From: Stieleria mannarensis
GTDB taxonomy: Bacteria > Planctomycetota > Planctomycetia > Pirellulales > Pirellulaceae
Length of the DNA stretch: 64,000 nucleotides
Direction: 5' to 3'
Assembly: GCF_014154935.1 (NCBI RefSeq)
Contig: NZ_JACEHH010000006.1
Location: 62,001-126,000, forward strand
Shown: piece by piece, positions 28,067-38,107 of the stretch
Layout of the letters: each line of letters opens with the position of its first letter
How positions within the stretch are numbered: position 1 is the stretch's first letter
Program-made: the position numbers and the translations under genes
Notes under the pieces: model-generated
Told to the model about the DNA's origin: nothing
The model's database searches: none
The model's input: the letters and a program-made list of their open reading frames with translations, nothing else

Positions 28067-29902
28067 ATGGCGCTACGCCGCTTTTCTCGCCTCGTCGCGC
28101 TCCTCCGCTACCACCGCCCCGGCCAGTTTGCTTGGCGGCTGTACCGTACCGTGCAACGACACGTTCGCAGGCGATTGCCCGAACGGTGGGTGCTGAAGAT
28201 CGGGAGGCGTCAGGCCCACTGGAAACCGGGCGCCCGATCGGCATTTCAACAGATCGCGGCGCATAGGCTAGGGCTGTGGCCGGAACGCAATGCCGATGCT
28301 GCTGACATCGTCGCCGGGCGGTTTCGATTCCTTCATCAGACGCGCGATCTGCGAATCCATACCGCAGGCGGCGCCCCCCAAGTGGACTGGAATCCAGCGG
28401 CTCCACGATTGTGGCGTTTTCACCTTCAATGCCAGGAATACTTGACTGACCTGGCCGACCGGCATGGCGCACACGCCGCCTACCGCATCGTCGGCTCGTG
28501 GCTTGCGGAACCGCGTCATCAGAGCCCGGTTCGCGATCCCGATGCGTGGCATCCGTTTTGTATTTCTCGACGGTTGCCGGTTTGGCTTTCCTTGGCGGCG
28601 ATGCACGATCCACCGGCGGAGATCGCCGCACCGTTCTGGCGCTACGTTGCTGACCAAGTCCACTGGTTGCGTCGCAACTGTGAATGGGACCTGGGCGGAA
28701 ACCATCTGCTGGAGAACCTGACGGCACTCTTCCTGGCGGAATCATTCCTGGAACTTGAGGGTGATGCCCGAGTGTCGTCAGTTCAGCCGCGATTGTTGGC
28801 CGAGCTGGACGAACAAATCTTGCCGTCAGGAGAACACTATGAGCGGGCACCGACCTACCACGCGCTGATGATGGTCAGTGTCTTGCAATGTGCCGAAGCG
28901 GCCCGGTTTGCTCAGTCGAGTGACTTGGATTCGCTGAGAACCGTCATCAGCCAGATGTATCAGTTCGCGCTGTGGATTCGCCAACCCGACGGACATTTCC
29001 CACTGCTGGCCGATTCGGTACGGGGCGGAACTCCAGACTTAGATCAAGTGTTCCAATGGGCGGATACTTTCTGGGATCCCGACGCCAAGGGGAATCCGAC
29101 GGTCGACTATTGGGCCAGTCAATCCGACCGGGGAGATCGAATCCTGTTCGACGTCGGCCCGCTGGCCTGTGATCATCTGCCGGCCCACGGCCATGCCGAT
29201 CTGTTGCAAATCACCGCCACGCTCGGAGCGCGTGACGCGATCGTCGATTCGGGAAACTTTCAGTATGAACCGGGGGCGTTGCGTCAACAATGCCGACAGA
29301 CCGCAGCCCACAACGTGCTTCAGCTCGGGACGCTTGAACAATGCGACCTCTGGTCCAGCTTTCGAATGGGGCGCCGCGGAAAAGTGCTTTGGAAACGGCA
29401 CGGCACGACCGAGGAATCCGCTTGGTGTGCCGCGGCTCATGATGGTTTTGGGTGTCCAGCGGGACGGTTGGTCCTGGAGTGCAGAGCCGCATGGACGATC
29501 ATCGACTGGTTTGATGGATTTTCCGGCACCATCGAAGCGATCTCCCGGTTGCACTGGCATCCGGAGTGGCTGTTGTCACTCGACGCGAATCATCAGACGG
29601 TCGTGGCGACACACACGAGCGAGCATGACATGAAGTACATCATCGAGGGCCTGGGCGAAACTGCCAAGTTATCGATTCAGGACAGCATCTATTGTCCGAA
29701 TTTCGGAGAGCAAATCGCCAACCGCGTTGTCACCAGTGTTAAACAGTGCAACTCCCGTGGCTGGCTCGGGTTCCACCTTCCGCTCCAATCCACCGCGGCG
29801 ACGGCCGCCCCGGGAGTTGAATTGACGGAGGGGCAATTGAAGGTCACGCTCGTCGACGGAGCATCGCTTTGCGTTTCGACTGCCGATGGTCGGCCGAATT
29901 AG
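28067..29902 (+). CDS. Heparinase II/III-family protein (polysaccharide lyase-like)
   Basis: A 611-residue protein with an N-terminal alpha/alpha toroid (about residues 60-340; contains WDLGGNHLLENLTALFLAE and HYERAPTYHALMM) and a C-terminal beta-sandwich beginning near residue 360 with CDHLPAHGHADLLQITATLG. The HGHAD and PTYH segments carry the His/Tyr residues used by this lyase group on uronic acid polymers. No obvious signal peptide is seen. Lyases of this type inside exopolysaccharide loci usually trim or edit the polymer being made. It ends the long + strand locus; the next genes are on the other strand. Confidence 0.87.
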   Translation: MALRRFSRLVALLRYHRPGQFAWRLYRTVQRHVRRRLPERWVLKIGRRQAHWKPGARSAFQQIAAHRLGLWPERNADAADIVAGRFRFLHQTRDLRIHTAGGAPQVDWNPAAPRLWRFHLQCQEYLTDLADRHGAHAAYRIVGSWLAEPRHQSPVRDPDAWHPFCISRRLPVWLSLAAMHDPPAEIAAPFWRYVADQVHWLRRNCEWDLGGNHLLENLTALFLAESFLELEGDARVSSVQPRLLAELDEQILPSGEHYERAPTYHALMMVSVLQCAEAARFAQSSDLDSLRTVISQMYQFALWIRQPDGHFPLLADSVRGGTPDLDQVFQWADTFWDPDAKGNPTVDYWASQSDRGDRILFDVGPLACDHLPAHGHADLLQITATLGARDAIVDSGNFQYEPGALRQQCRQTAAHNVLQLGTLEQCDLWSSFRMGRRGKVLWKRHGTTEESAWCAAAHDGFGCPAGRLVLECRAAWTIIDWFDGFSGTIEAISRLHWHPEWLLSLDANHQTVVATHTSEHDMKYIIEGLGETAKLSIQDSIYCPNFGEQIANRVVTSVKQCNSRGWLGFHLPLQSTAATAAPGVELTEGQLKVTLVDGASLCVSTADGRPN

Positions 29903-29904
29903 CT

Positions 29905-29920
29905 GCCTTCGCGGGAAGGC
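29905..29920 (+). terminator. Small hairpin after the polysaccharide locus (weak)
   Basis: GCCTTC and GAAGGC pair around a four-base loop just after the heparinase stop. There is no T-run, so it is at best a weak or Rho-assisted terminator. Confidence 0.25.
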
Positions 29921-29975
29921 GGGCGCCCACCCCCAGGGATTCCACGCTCTGGCAAGCGTCGCGACGTCAAGCTGG

Positions 29976-30533
29976 TTACTTCGACTTCGGGCGGAACGCC
30001 GTCAATCGTTCAGGATCGGTTTCTAAACGCGGGCCGTGCATCAGGTCGATGCAGTAGGGGACGGCGGGGAAGACGGCGTCCAAGCATTCGGCGATGGCTT
30101 TGGGTTTTCCCGGCAGGTTGATGATCAAGCTGTCACCGAGCAGGCCGGCGGTTTGCCGCGACAGAATGGCCGTCGGCACCTTCTCCAGCGACACCTTTCG
30201 CATCAGTTCCCCGAATCCGGGCATCATGCGGTCACAAACCGCTTCGGTCGCCTCCGGCGTCACGTCCCGCGCCGACGGTCCCGTCCCGCCGGTCGTCACC
30301 ACCAGACAGCAACGCTCGACTTCGCAAAGTTGCCGCAGCGTCGCCTCGATCGTCTCTCGCTCATCGGGGATCACGCGCGAGATCGGCGTCCACGGGCTGG
30401 TCAGAACTTCTTTCAGGTAGGCATCGATCGCCGGCCCGCCCAGGTCTTCATACTCGCCACGGCTGGCGCGATCGGACACCGTGACGATTCCGATTCGGGC
30501 CGCAACGGATTGATTCTGATTCGGTTGCGTCAT
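29976..30533 (-). CDS. mog: Molybdopterin adenylyltransferase
   Basis: A 185-residue MogA-type protein that activates molybdopterin with ATP before molybdenum insertion. Visible motifs: VTVSDRASRGEYED, VVTTGGTGPSARDVTPEAT, PGFGELMRKVSLEKVPTAIL and LPGKPKAIAECL, which match MogA rather than the shorter MoaB. ATG 30533 is preferred over the TTG six bases upstream. It overlaps the end of the peptidase gene by four bases (ATGA), so the two form a small operon although their functions seem unrelated. Confidence 0.92.
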   Translation of the reverse strand: MTQPNQNQSVAARIGIVTVSDRASRGEYEDLGGPAIDAYLKEVLTSPWTPISRVIPDERETIEATLRQLCEVERCCLVVTTGGTGPSARDVTPEATEAVCDRMMPGFGELMRKVSLEKVPTAILSRQTAGLLGDSLIINLPGKPKAIAECLDAVFPAVPYCIDLMHGPRLETDPERLTAFRPKSK

Positions 30534-31684
30534 GTCCAATCGAGTCCTTCATGCAGTTGATTCAGGCTCTGGGCGTCGCCGTCGCGAACGACCAGCATGT
30601 CTTCGACCCGGACACCGCCGACGTCGCGTCCGTAGAGTCCCGGTTCGACCGTGAACACCTCGCGCTCGAGTACCGGGCCGCCGCCGATGTCCAACAGGAT
30701 CGGCTCGTGCACATCCAGCCCGATCCCGTGACCGGTGCCGTGTTGAATCGTCGGTTGATCCGAGACGGTTCCACGCGAGGATTCGAATCCGGCGTCGAGC
30801 AACGCTTGATCGGCGGCCAAGTGCACCGACTCGGCTGTTTGTCCGACGCGGAGTTGTTTGACCGCCGCGGTTTTCGCAGCGACGACGGCGGCGTGCATCT
30901 TTTGCACCGTCTCGGTCGGCTGGCCGTGAACGACCGTCCGCGTGCAATCGCCCCAGTAGCGGGTTTGGTTGTTCATCGGAAACAGGTCGACGATCACCGG
31001 CACGCCCGTTCGCAGGGCCCCGGCGCCGGCGTGATGGCAGTCGGCCACGTCGGGGGCGGTCGCCACGATCGCACCGTGTGACATCGAGTAGTCACGTCGC
31101 AGAAACTCCGCGGCCGCCATCGCTCGCGCTCGCTCGCTGGTCAACGTCTCCCCGTCGTGCACCAGCGTTCCATCGGCGGCCACGGTTGACCTCGCGATGG
31201 TTTCACACATGAATTGCATTACCGTTTCGGTGACCGCTTGGGCTTCGGCCAGCCAAGCGATTTCTTGCTCGGTCTTTTGACGTCGGTCAAGGACCCCCAG
31301 GTCCGAATCGTAGGTCAATTCGATTCCGGCTTGCTGCAGGTGCCAGGCAAAAACAAACGGCAGCGTCCGGTCGACGCGAACGGCAGCAAGGTTCTCTCGC
31401 CGACAATATTCCGCGACCGCTTGCGCCGTTGCGGTTTCGCGATCGGCGTCCAGTTTGTCGGCCGGTTCATAGTCCGCCGGACAGACCACTCGGTCGGCGT
31501 TGCTGCTGCCACGGACGCGGTCCATTTCGATGTCGCGAACCAATGCCACGCGACGATCCGGAGTTTCGATCCAGGCCGCCGGATCACCGATCGGGACGCA
31601 GATGCGACGAAACAGGGATGGGTTCTTGAGGGGGATTCCGGCAAAAATCGCCGGCAGTGAAACATCGGGCATCCTGAAACTCAT
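30530..31684 (-). CDS. M24-family aminopeptidase (Xaa-Pro peptidase-like)
   Basis: A 384-residue pita-bread-fold metallopeptidase. The metal ligands of the family are all visible: Asp in VIVDLFPMNN, Asp in RYWGDCTRTV, His in QHGTGHGIGLDVHEP, Glu in EVFTVEPGLYG and Glu in GVRVEDMLVV. An N-terminal creatinase-like domain (about 1-140) is present. It probably removes N-terminal residues before proline from cytoplasmic peptides. No signal peptide. It is the first gene of a two-gene transcript with mog. Confidence 0.9.
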   Translation of the reverse strand: MSFRMPDVSLPAIFAGIPLKNPSLFRRICVPIGDPAAWIETPDRRVALVRDIEMDRVRGSSNADRVVCPADYEPADKLDADRETATAQAVAEYCRRENLAAVRVDRTLPFVFAWHLQQAGIELTYDSDLGVLDRRQKTEQEIAWLAEAQAVTETVMQFMCETIARSTVAADGTLVHDGETLTSERARAMAAAEFLRRDYSMSHGAIVATAPDVADCHHAGAGALRTGVPVIVDLFPMNNQTRYWGDCTRTVVHGQPTETVQKMHAAVVAAKTAAVKQLRVGQTAESVHLAADQALLDAGFESSRGTVSDQPTIQHGTGHGIGLDVHEPILLDIGGGPVLEREVFTVEPGLYGRDVGGVRVEDMLVVRDGDAQSLNQLHEGLDWT

Positions 31685-31748
31685 TTGGATTTCGGTCGAG
31701 TCATCGGCGCGACGAATCGCACGGGCCCCTGACCAGGACTCGGCAAAC

Positions 31749-31855
31749 GTTGGTGTCTAGCTATTAGGCGATTCTTCGTAGCCGAGCATCGGCTAACGCC
31801 TGGATGTGGGCGGCGTTGCCGCCCCGGGGAAATCGCCTAAAGGCTAGACACCAAC
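31749..31855. repeat. 107-bp dispersed element with inverted ends (GTTGGTGTCTAGC family)
   Basis: The left end GTTGGTGTCTAGCTATTAGG pairs with the right end, which reads CCTAAAGGCTAGACACCAAC. An internal inverted segment (GTAGCCGAGCATCGGCTAAC) is also present. A third, separate end of the same type (GCCTCAAGGCAAGACACCAA) lies at 31871-31895, and a lone left end occurs at 63465-63483. Nothing in it looks coding. The rest of the 31685-32023 gap shows no gene. Confidence 0.75.
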
Positions 31856-32023
31856 AGCGTCGCCCGGGGGGATCGCCTCAAGGCAAGACACCAACGGGAG
31901 AGTATGTCGCGCTGACGTTATAGCGGATTGTTAGCCTATTTTGCGAGGCGACACGGCGACGCAGAGGGTGGCTATGATAGGCATCCCCCCGAACCGACTC
32001 CCCCACCGAAGAAGCACCTCCCG

Positions 32024-33151
32024 ATGAATCCGACATTCTCTCGACGCAACTTTCTCTTTGTCGCCGCGGCAGGGATTGCCACTTCGGCCGCCCCGCGGCT
32101 GACCTTTGCCGCTGATTCCTCCGCAGCAGCCGATTCGTCACAAGTCCAGTGGCACGATGTCCGTGACTGGGGGATCGAAGGCCGCGGATTTGATGACACC
32201 GAAAAATACTTCGACCGCCTGCCCGCGCGAGCCAAGGGTGTCGTCCGCAACGCCGTCTGGAATCTCAGTCGACATTCGGCCGGGATGATGGTCCGTTTCC
32301 GAACCGATGCGACGGAAATCCAAGTCGACTATGCGGTGACTTCATCCAATCTTGCCATGCCCCACATGCCGGCAACCGGCGTCAGCGGGCTGGATCTTTA
32401 CGGCCAGGACGAACAAGGCAATTGGAAGTGGGTGGCCGTCTGTAAACCCAACAAGCAACACATGAAGACGACGCTGGTCCAGGGGCTTCGTCCGGGGATG
32501 CGGGATTACTCCATCTATTTGCCGCTGTACAACGGGACCGAATCGTTGCAGATTGGTGTCGATTCAACCTCGCGATTCGAACCGATGGCACCACGCACGG
32601 AAAAGCCGATCGTGTTCTACGGCACTTCGATCACACACGGAGCCTGCGCGTCGCGGCCCGGCATGCCCCACCCGGCGATCTTGGGACGCAGGCTTGATCG
32701 CCCGGTGATCAACCTGGGTTTCTCCGGCAACGGCAAACTGGAAAAAGAGGTCGGTCAATTCTTGGTCGAACTCGATCCGTCGGTTTATGTGCTGGATTGC
32801 TTGCCCAACATGGTCGCCGCGGAAATCACCGAACGGACCGAGCCGATGGTCCGCCAGCTTCGCAGTGCCCATCCAAACGTTCCGATCGTATTGGTCGAAG
32901 ATCGGTCTTATTCGGGTTCGTGGTTGCTACAGTCCCAGGCAACTCGCAACCGCACCAGTCGTGAGGCGTTCCAGGCGGCCTACCGCAGATTGCTGGACGC
33001 CGGGACGGAACGTCTGTTCTATGTCGATGGCGAGAGTCTGCTGACGGACAATCGCGATGACACGACGGACGGTTCACACCCATCGGATCTCGGTTTTTTC
33101 AACCAAGCCAATGCGATGGAACCGGCGCTGCGACAGGCGTTGAGAGCTTAG
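32024..33151 (+). CDS. Secreted SGNH/GDSL-like hydrolase with Tat signal
   Basis: A 375-residue protein beginning NPTFSRRNFLFVAAAGIATS, a twin-arginine signal with SRRNF followed by a hydrophobic stretch and an Ala-rich cleavage region. After a beta-rich N-terminal domain (about 35-190), the SGNH hydrolase domain shows FYGTSITHGACAS (block I, nucleophile Ser), LGFSGNGKL (block II-III Gly/Asn) and DGSHPSDLGF (block V Asp-His). Proteins with this layout are esterases or acetylesterases acting on glycans. The open frame starts at 31928, but ATG 32024 exactly begins the Tat signal. Confidence 0.85.
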   Translation: MNPTFSRRNFLFVAAAGIATSAAPRLTFAADSSAAADSSQVQWHDVRDWGIEGRGFDDTEKYFDRLPARAKGVVRNAVWNLSRHSAGMMVRFRTDATEIQVDYAVTSSNLAMPHMPATGVSGLDLYGQDEQGNWKWVAVCKPNKQHMKTTLVQGLRPGMRDYSIYLPLYNGTESLQIGVDSTSRFEPMAPRTEKPIVFYGTSITHGACASRPGMPHPAILGRRLDRPVINLGFSGNGKLEKEVGQFLVELDPSVYVLDCLPNMVAAEITERTEPMVRQLRSAHPNVPIVLVEDRSYSGSWLLQSQATRNRTSREAFQAAYRRLLDAGTERLFYVDGESLLTDNRDDTTDGSHPSDLGFFNQANAMEPALRQALRA

Positions 33152-33181
33152 CCGGCGTCGCCAGAAGGTAGGTCCCTGTTG

Positions 33182-33245
33182 ATGCCAGCCCGACGCGTGA
33201 GCGAGGGGCCGCGCGGTGCCCCTCGCTCACGCGTCGGGCTGGCAT
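33182..33245. repeat. Perfect 28-bp inverted repeat with 8-nt loop (REP-like, possible terminator)
   Basis: Arms 33182-33209 and 33218-33245 are fully complementary; the arm includes GCCAGCCCGACGCGTGAGCG. It lies 31 bp after the SGNH hydrolase stop and can form a very stable hairpin in RNA, but has no T-run. The same core recurs at 34640-34900, 37900-37917 and 38036-38100. Confidence 0.9.
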
Positions 33246-33361
33246 TATCAAATCGACCTCGGAACATTGACTCAATCAAAAAGCCGCAGGTGGGGTCCGC
33301 TATGCTCTAAACGCTAAATAAGCAACACATAAGTTCACACCATAAAACGAATGAAACGCAA

Positions 33362-34633
33362 ATGAGAACGGCCCAGATCCTCCTCACCGTCCTGTTCACG
33401 TTCGCGATGAACACGGCGTCCGCCCAAACGCCTTCGTTTCCGGCGACGGATTGGCCTTGGTGGCGAGGCCAGCAGCGAGACGGTACCGCGTCGCCTGACC
33501 AGAACCCGCCGACGCGGTGGAGTGAAAACGAAAATGTCATTTGGAAAACCGCCATCCCTGGGCGCGGTCACGGATCACCGATGTTGTTGGGCCAACGCGT
33601 CTATTTGGCGACCGCCGATGACCAACGGAAGGTGCAAGTCGTGCTCTGTCTTGACCGCCGAACCGGAACGGTTGAATGGGAAGCGATCGTGCATCAAGGC
33701 GAGTACGAGTCCAAGGGAAAACGAAAAGCGAACGAGAAGGCGTCGTCGGCTTCATCGACTCTCGCCACCGACGGCGAGCGATTGTTCATCAATTTTTTCA
33801 ACGATGAAGCGATCCATACGACGGCGCTGGATTTGAGCGGCAAGATCGTGTGGACGCAGCGTCTGTGCGATTATGTCGTCCACCAGGGTTATGGATCGTC
33901 GCCGGCGATTTACAAACAGCTGGTGATTTGCTCGGCGGACAACAAGGCCGGCGGCGCGATCGTCGCGATGGACCGTGTTTCGGGCGAAATTGTTTGGCGA
34001 CGCGATCGCCCTGCTAAACCGAACTATGCCTCCCCTTCCATCCTGACCATCGACGGCAAAGCCCAACTGGTGTTTACCGGTTGCGACCTGATCACCAGCC
34101 TTGATCCCGCGACCGGCGCCACGCTTTGGGAGATCGAAGGTGCGACGACGGAATGCGTGACGACGACCCTGACCGACGGCAAACATGTGTTTTCCAGCGG
34201 CGGCTATCCCGACAATCATCTCTCCGCGGTCGTGGCCGATGGCTCGGGCAAAGTCGCCTGGCGGACCAACACTCGCGTCTATGTCCCGTCGATGTTGCAC
34301 AAGGACGGCTACCTGTACATGACACTTGATGCGGGGATCGCGGAGTGTGTGGAAAGCGCGAGCGGCGAAACCCAATGGAAGAAACGCCTGGGCGGAGACT
34401 TCAGCAGTTCACCGGTGCTCGTGGGCGATCGGATCTACGCGACCAACGAGCAAGGCGAAACGTTCATTTTCAAAGCAGACCCGCAGCGATTCGAAAAAAT
34501 CGCGGAGAACAAGTTGGGCGAAAGTGTGTTCGCCACCCCGACGATCTGTGATAGCCGCATTTACACGCGCGTGGCGCATTATGAGGAGGATCGGCGTCAG
34601 GAGTATTTGTATTGCTTGGGAGAGGCGCAGTGA
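33362..34633 (+). CDS. Secreted PQQ-type beta-propeller repeat protein
   Basis: A 423-residue protein with a signal peptide (RTAQILLTVLFTFAMNTASA, cleavage after ASA). Repeats follow that resemble the BamB/PQQ propeller, each ending in an LD..TG..W pattern: LDRRTGTVEWEA, LDLSGKIVWTQR, MDRVSGEIVWRRD, LDPATGATLWEIEG, ESASGETQWKKR. WPWWRGQQRDGTA near the start is common in planctomycete members of this family. PQQ-dependent enzyme residues are not evident, so it is more likely a binding or scaffolding propeller than a dehydrogenase. Its substrate is unknown. Confidence 0.85.
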   Translation: MRTAQILLTVLFTFAMNTASAQTPSFPATDWPWWRGQQRDGTASPDQNPPTRWSENENVIWKTAIPGRGHGSPMLLGQRVYLATADDQRKVQVVLCLDRRTGTVEWEAIVHQGEYESKGKRKANEKASSASSTLATDGERLFINFFNDEAIHTTALDLSGKIVWTQRLCDYVVHQGYGSSPAIYKQLVICSADNKAGGAIVAMDRVSGEIVWRRDRPAKPNYASPSILTIDGKAQLVFTGCDLITSLDPATGATLWEIEGATTECVTTTLTDGKHVFSSGGYPDNHLSAVVADGSGKVAWRTNTRVYVPSMLHKDGYLYMTLDAGIAECVESASGETQWKKRLGGDFSSSPVLVGDRIYATNEQGETFIFKADPQRFEKIAENKLGESVFATPTICDSRIYTRVAHYEEDRRQEYLYCLGEAQ

Positions 34634-34639
34634 GGTTGG

Positions 34640-34900
34640 GCGCTGAGCGGCCCGGATAATCGCAGAAACCATCGTCGGCCACTCGCTGACGCGTCGTGCT
34701 GGCATCGGCATTTGTCTCATGCCAGCGGGAAGCGTAAGCGAGCGGCCCGGATAATCGCCGACACCATCGCTAGCCACTCGCCGACGCTGCGTGCTGGCAT
34801 TGGCGTTTGTCTCATGCCAGCGGGAAGCGTAAGCGAGCGGCCCGCTTAATTGCCGACACCATCGTTGGCCACTCGCTTACGCGTCGTGCTGGCATTGGCT
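34640..34900. repeat. Tandem repeat of about 95 bp, made of REP-like palindromes
   Basis: The block GCCAGCGGGAAGCGTAAGCG starts at 34721 and again at 34816 (offset 95). Between these, inverted halves of the form CACTCGCTGACGCGTCGTGC alternate. About two and a half units fill the gap between the propeller gene and rsmA, which face each other, so a role in transcription termination in both directions is possible. Confidence 0.85.
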
Positions 34901-34904
34901 GGGC

Positions 34905-35816
34905 CTAACCCGCGTTCGCTTCGGCGATGCGGAGGGCTTCGACGAGTTGCTGGATTTGCTGGACGGAAAGTTCTTCGGCACGCGCGGTTTCACCGTGACC
35001 GAGCGACTGCAACACCTCGTCGACTTGGGGTTTGCTGAGTCGGTTTTTCATCGCGCTGATGACGTTGCTGCGCAAGAATTTTCGGCGGTGGAAAAACAAC
35101 GCGCGCACCGTTTGATGAAAGTAGTCCAGGTCGGCGATGGCATCGCGACGCTCGGGATCGAAGTCCAAACGGATCACCGCCGAGTCGACTTTCGGTCGCG
35201 GCCAGAAGACTTTGGGGCCGAGGACCCGCACGATTTCCGCGCGACACAGCGACTGGATCCAAATGCTGAGCGCCCCATAGTCTTTCGTCCCCGGCTCGGC
35301 GACAATCCTTTCGGCCAATTCCTTTTGAATGGTGACGACCATCACGTCGGGTGCGGGCGATTGATGCAACAGATTCGAAATGATCGGGGTGGCCACGTTG
35401 TAGGGCAAATTGGCGACCAACAAGAACCGTGCCTCGCTGCCGATTCGCTGCATCGCCTCGGTGATCAACTCGATCAAATCCGCTCGTAGCGAATTCTTGT
35501 TCCGCAGCGCGTCGCCTTGCAACAATTTGACGTTCGGGCGACCGGTCAACTCTTCGCTGGCTAGCTGGTGCAAGTTCTTGTCAATTTCGACCGACAAGAC
35601 GGCTCCGGCGGCATCGGACAGCCGAGAGGTCAACGATCCGACGCCGGTGCCGATTTCTAAGACGACGTCCGTTTTTCGCAGTTCGGCGGAGTTGGCGATC
35701 AAGTCGACCAGATTCAGATCGATCAAAAAGTTCTGGCCGTACTTCGACACCGGCCGCAAACCGGCTTCGGAGAGTCGTCTGGAGAGATAGCTGGCAGTTT
35801 GACGTGGTTGATTCAT
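34905..35816 (-). CDS. rsmA: 16S rRNA dimethyladenosine transferase
   Basis: A 303-residue KsgA-family methyltransferase that dimethylates two adjacent adenines near the 3' end of 16S rRNA during small-subunit maturation. SAM-binding motif [16 protein letters not shown] follows [15 protein letters not shown]. The catalytic motif IV is [15 protein letters not shown]. The C-terminal helical domain is complete. The start ATG overlaps the stop of ribE in ATGA, so the two are translationally coupled with ribE first. Confidence 0.95.
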   Translation of the reverse strand: MNQPRQTASYLSRRLSEAGLRPVSKYGQNFLIDLNLVDLIANSAELRKTDVVLEIGTGVGSLTSRLSDAAGAVLSVEIDKNLHQLASEELTGRPNVKLLQGDALRNKNSLRADLIELITEAMQRIGSEARFLLVANLPYNVATPIISNLLHQSPAPDVMVVTIQKELAERIVAEPGTKDYGALSIWIQSLCRAEIVRVLGPKVFWPRPKVDSAVIRLDFDPERRDAIADLDYFHQTVRALFFHRRKFLRSNVISAMKNRLSKPQVDEVLQSLGHGETARAEELSVQQIQQLVEALRIAEANAG

Positions 35817-36445
35817 GCGTCCGAATTGAGCTTGGGGTCGTGAATCTGGTCGTCCGAGAGCAACCCCAGTGAGCGTTGAACGTATTTGGCCAGGAGATCG
35901 GTTTCCAGGTTCACAGCGTCGCCGACATTGCGAAATCCCAGCGTCGTCATCGCCAGGGTGTGCGGGATCAATGCGACGGTAAAGGAATCGTCGTCGGCGT
36001 CGACCACCGTCAAACTGATGCCGTCGATCGCGATGCTGCCCTTGCTGGCGACTTGGCTGGCGTACTGTGTCGGGATGCGAAACCTCAGGTTCGCCCAGGG
36101 CGGGTCTTCGGTTCGCTCGATCAGTTCGCCCAGCGTGTCGACATGGCCGCTGACGTAGTGGCCGCCCATCCGGCTGCCGACGGCCAGCGAGCGTTCCAAA
36201 TTGACGCGATCACCGGCGACCAATTTGCCCAGGTTGGTCCGTGACAGCGTTTCTTGCCCGGCCTCGAAATCGGCCACCTCGCCGTCGAGCGTGACGATCG
36301 TCAGACAGCACCCGTTGATGCAGATGCTGTCGCCGATGGCGGCGTCGCTGAAAACCATCGAAGAGCGGACTCGAAGGAGTTTTCCGGGGGGATCGTCGAC
36401 GATTTCGACAATCTCGCCCATAGTTTCGACCAGACCAGTGAACAT
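35813..36445 (-). CDS. ribE: Riboflavin synthase, alpha chain
   Basis: A 210-residue protein with two lumazine-binding repeats. The start is the universal [11 protein letters not shown] at 36445, although the frame is open to 36592. The first repeat has [13 protein letters not shown] and the second has [26 protein letters not shown] links them. It catalyses dismutation of two dimethyl-ribityllumazine molecules to riboflavin. No FMN riboswitch was recognised in the 163 bp between it and the divergent enolase gene. Confidence 0.95.
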   Translation of the reverse strand: MFTGLVETMGEIVEIVDDPPGKLLRVRSSMVFSDAAIGDSICINGCCLTIVTLDGEVADFEAGQETLSRTNLGKLVAGDRVNLERSLAVGSRMGGHYVSGHVDTLGELIERTEDPPWANLRFRIPTQYASQVASKGSIAIDGISLTVVDADDDSFTVALIPHTLAMTTLGFRNVGDAVNLETDLLAKYVQRSLGLLSDDQIHDPKLNSDA

Positions 36446-36494
36446 TGCAGATAGCAGAACGGCGGAAAATGCGTCAAAAACGGTTGGCGGGTAG

Positions 36495-37892
<1,398 letters not shown>

Positions 37893-37917
37893 ATCCGGAT
37901 GCCAGCGGGAAGCGTGA

Positions 37918-38035
37918 CGGCCTGTTGATTTAGTCGAAATGAAACAGCTAACGATTAGCCGATGGGCGCTAGCCCCGGTTTTGCGGCGGCGGGAACCGCG
38001 GCTAGCGCCGTGCGGCTGATTAGACCAACAGGCCG
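37918..38035. mobile_element. 118-bp MITE-like element with 4-bp target duplication (copy 1)
   Basis: Ends are CGGCCTGTTG and CAACAGGCCG, a perfect 10-bp inverted pair. The element is flanked on both sides by GTGA (37914-37917 and 38036-38039). If the element and one GTGA are removed, the flanks read AAGCGTGAGCGAGCGG, the uninterrupted core of the REP-like repeat seen at 34721. Inner inverted segments (GGCGCTAGC and GCTAGCGCC) would form a hairpin. There is no coding capacity, so it would need an enzyme from elsewhere. Confidence 0.85.
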
Positions 38036-38107
38036 GTGAGCGAGCGGCACGGGTGAGTGAGACTTCCATCGCCCGCCACTCGCTAACGCGTCGTGCTGGC
38101 AGGGGCC

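Noticed and set aside
33362-34633. PQQ-dependent dehydrogenase
   Set aside because: The protein has propeller repeats only, without the paired cysteines or catalytic Asp context of quinoprotein dehydrogenases, and is too short.
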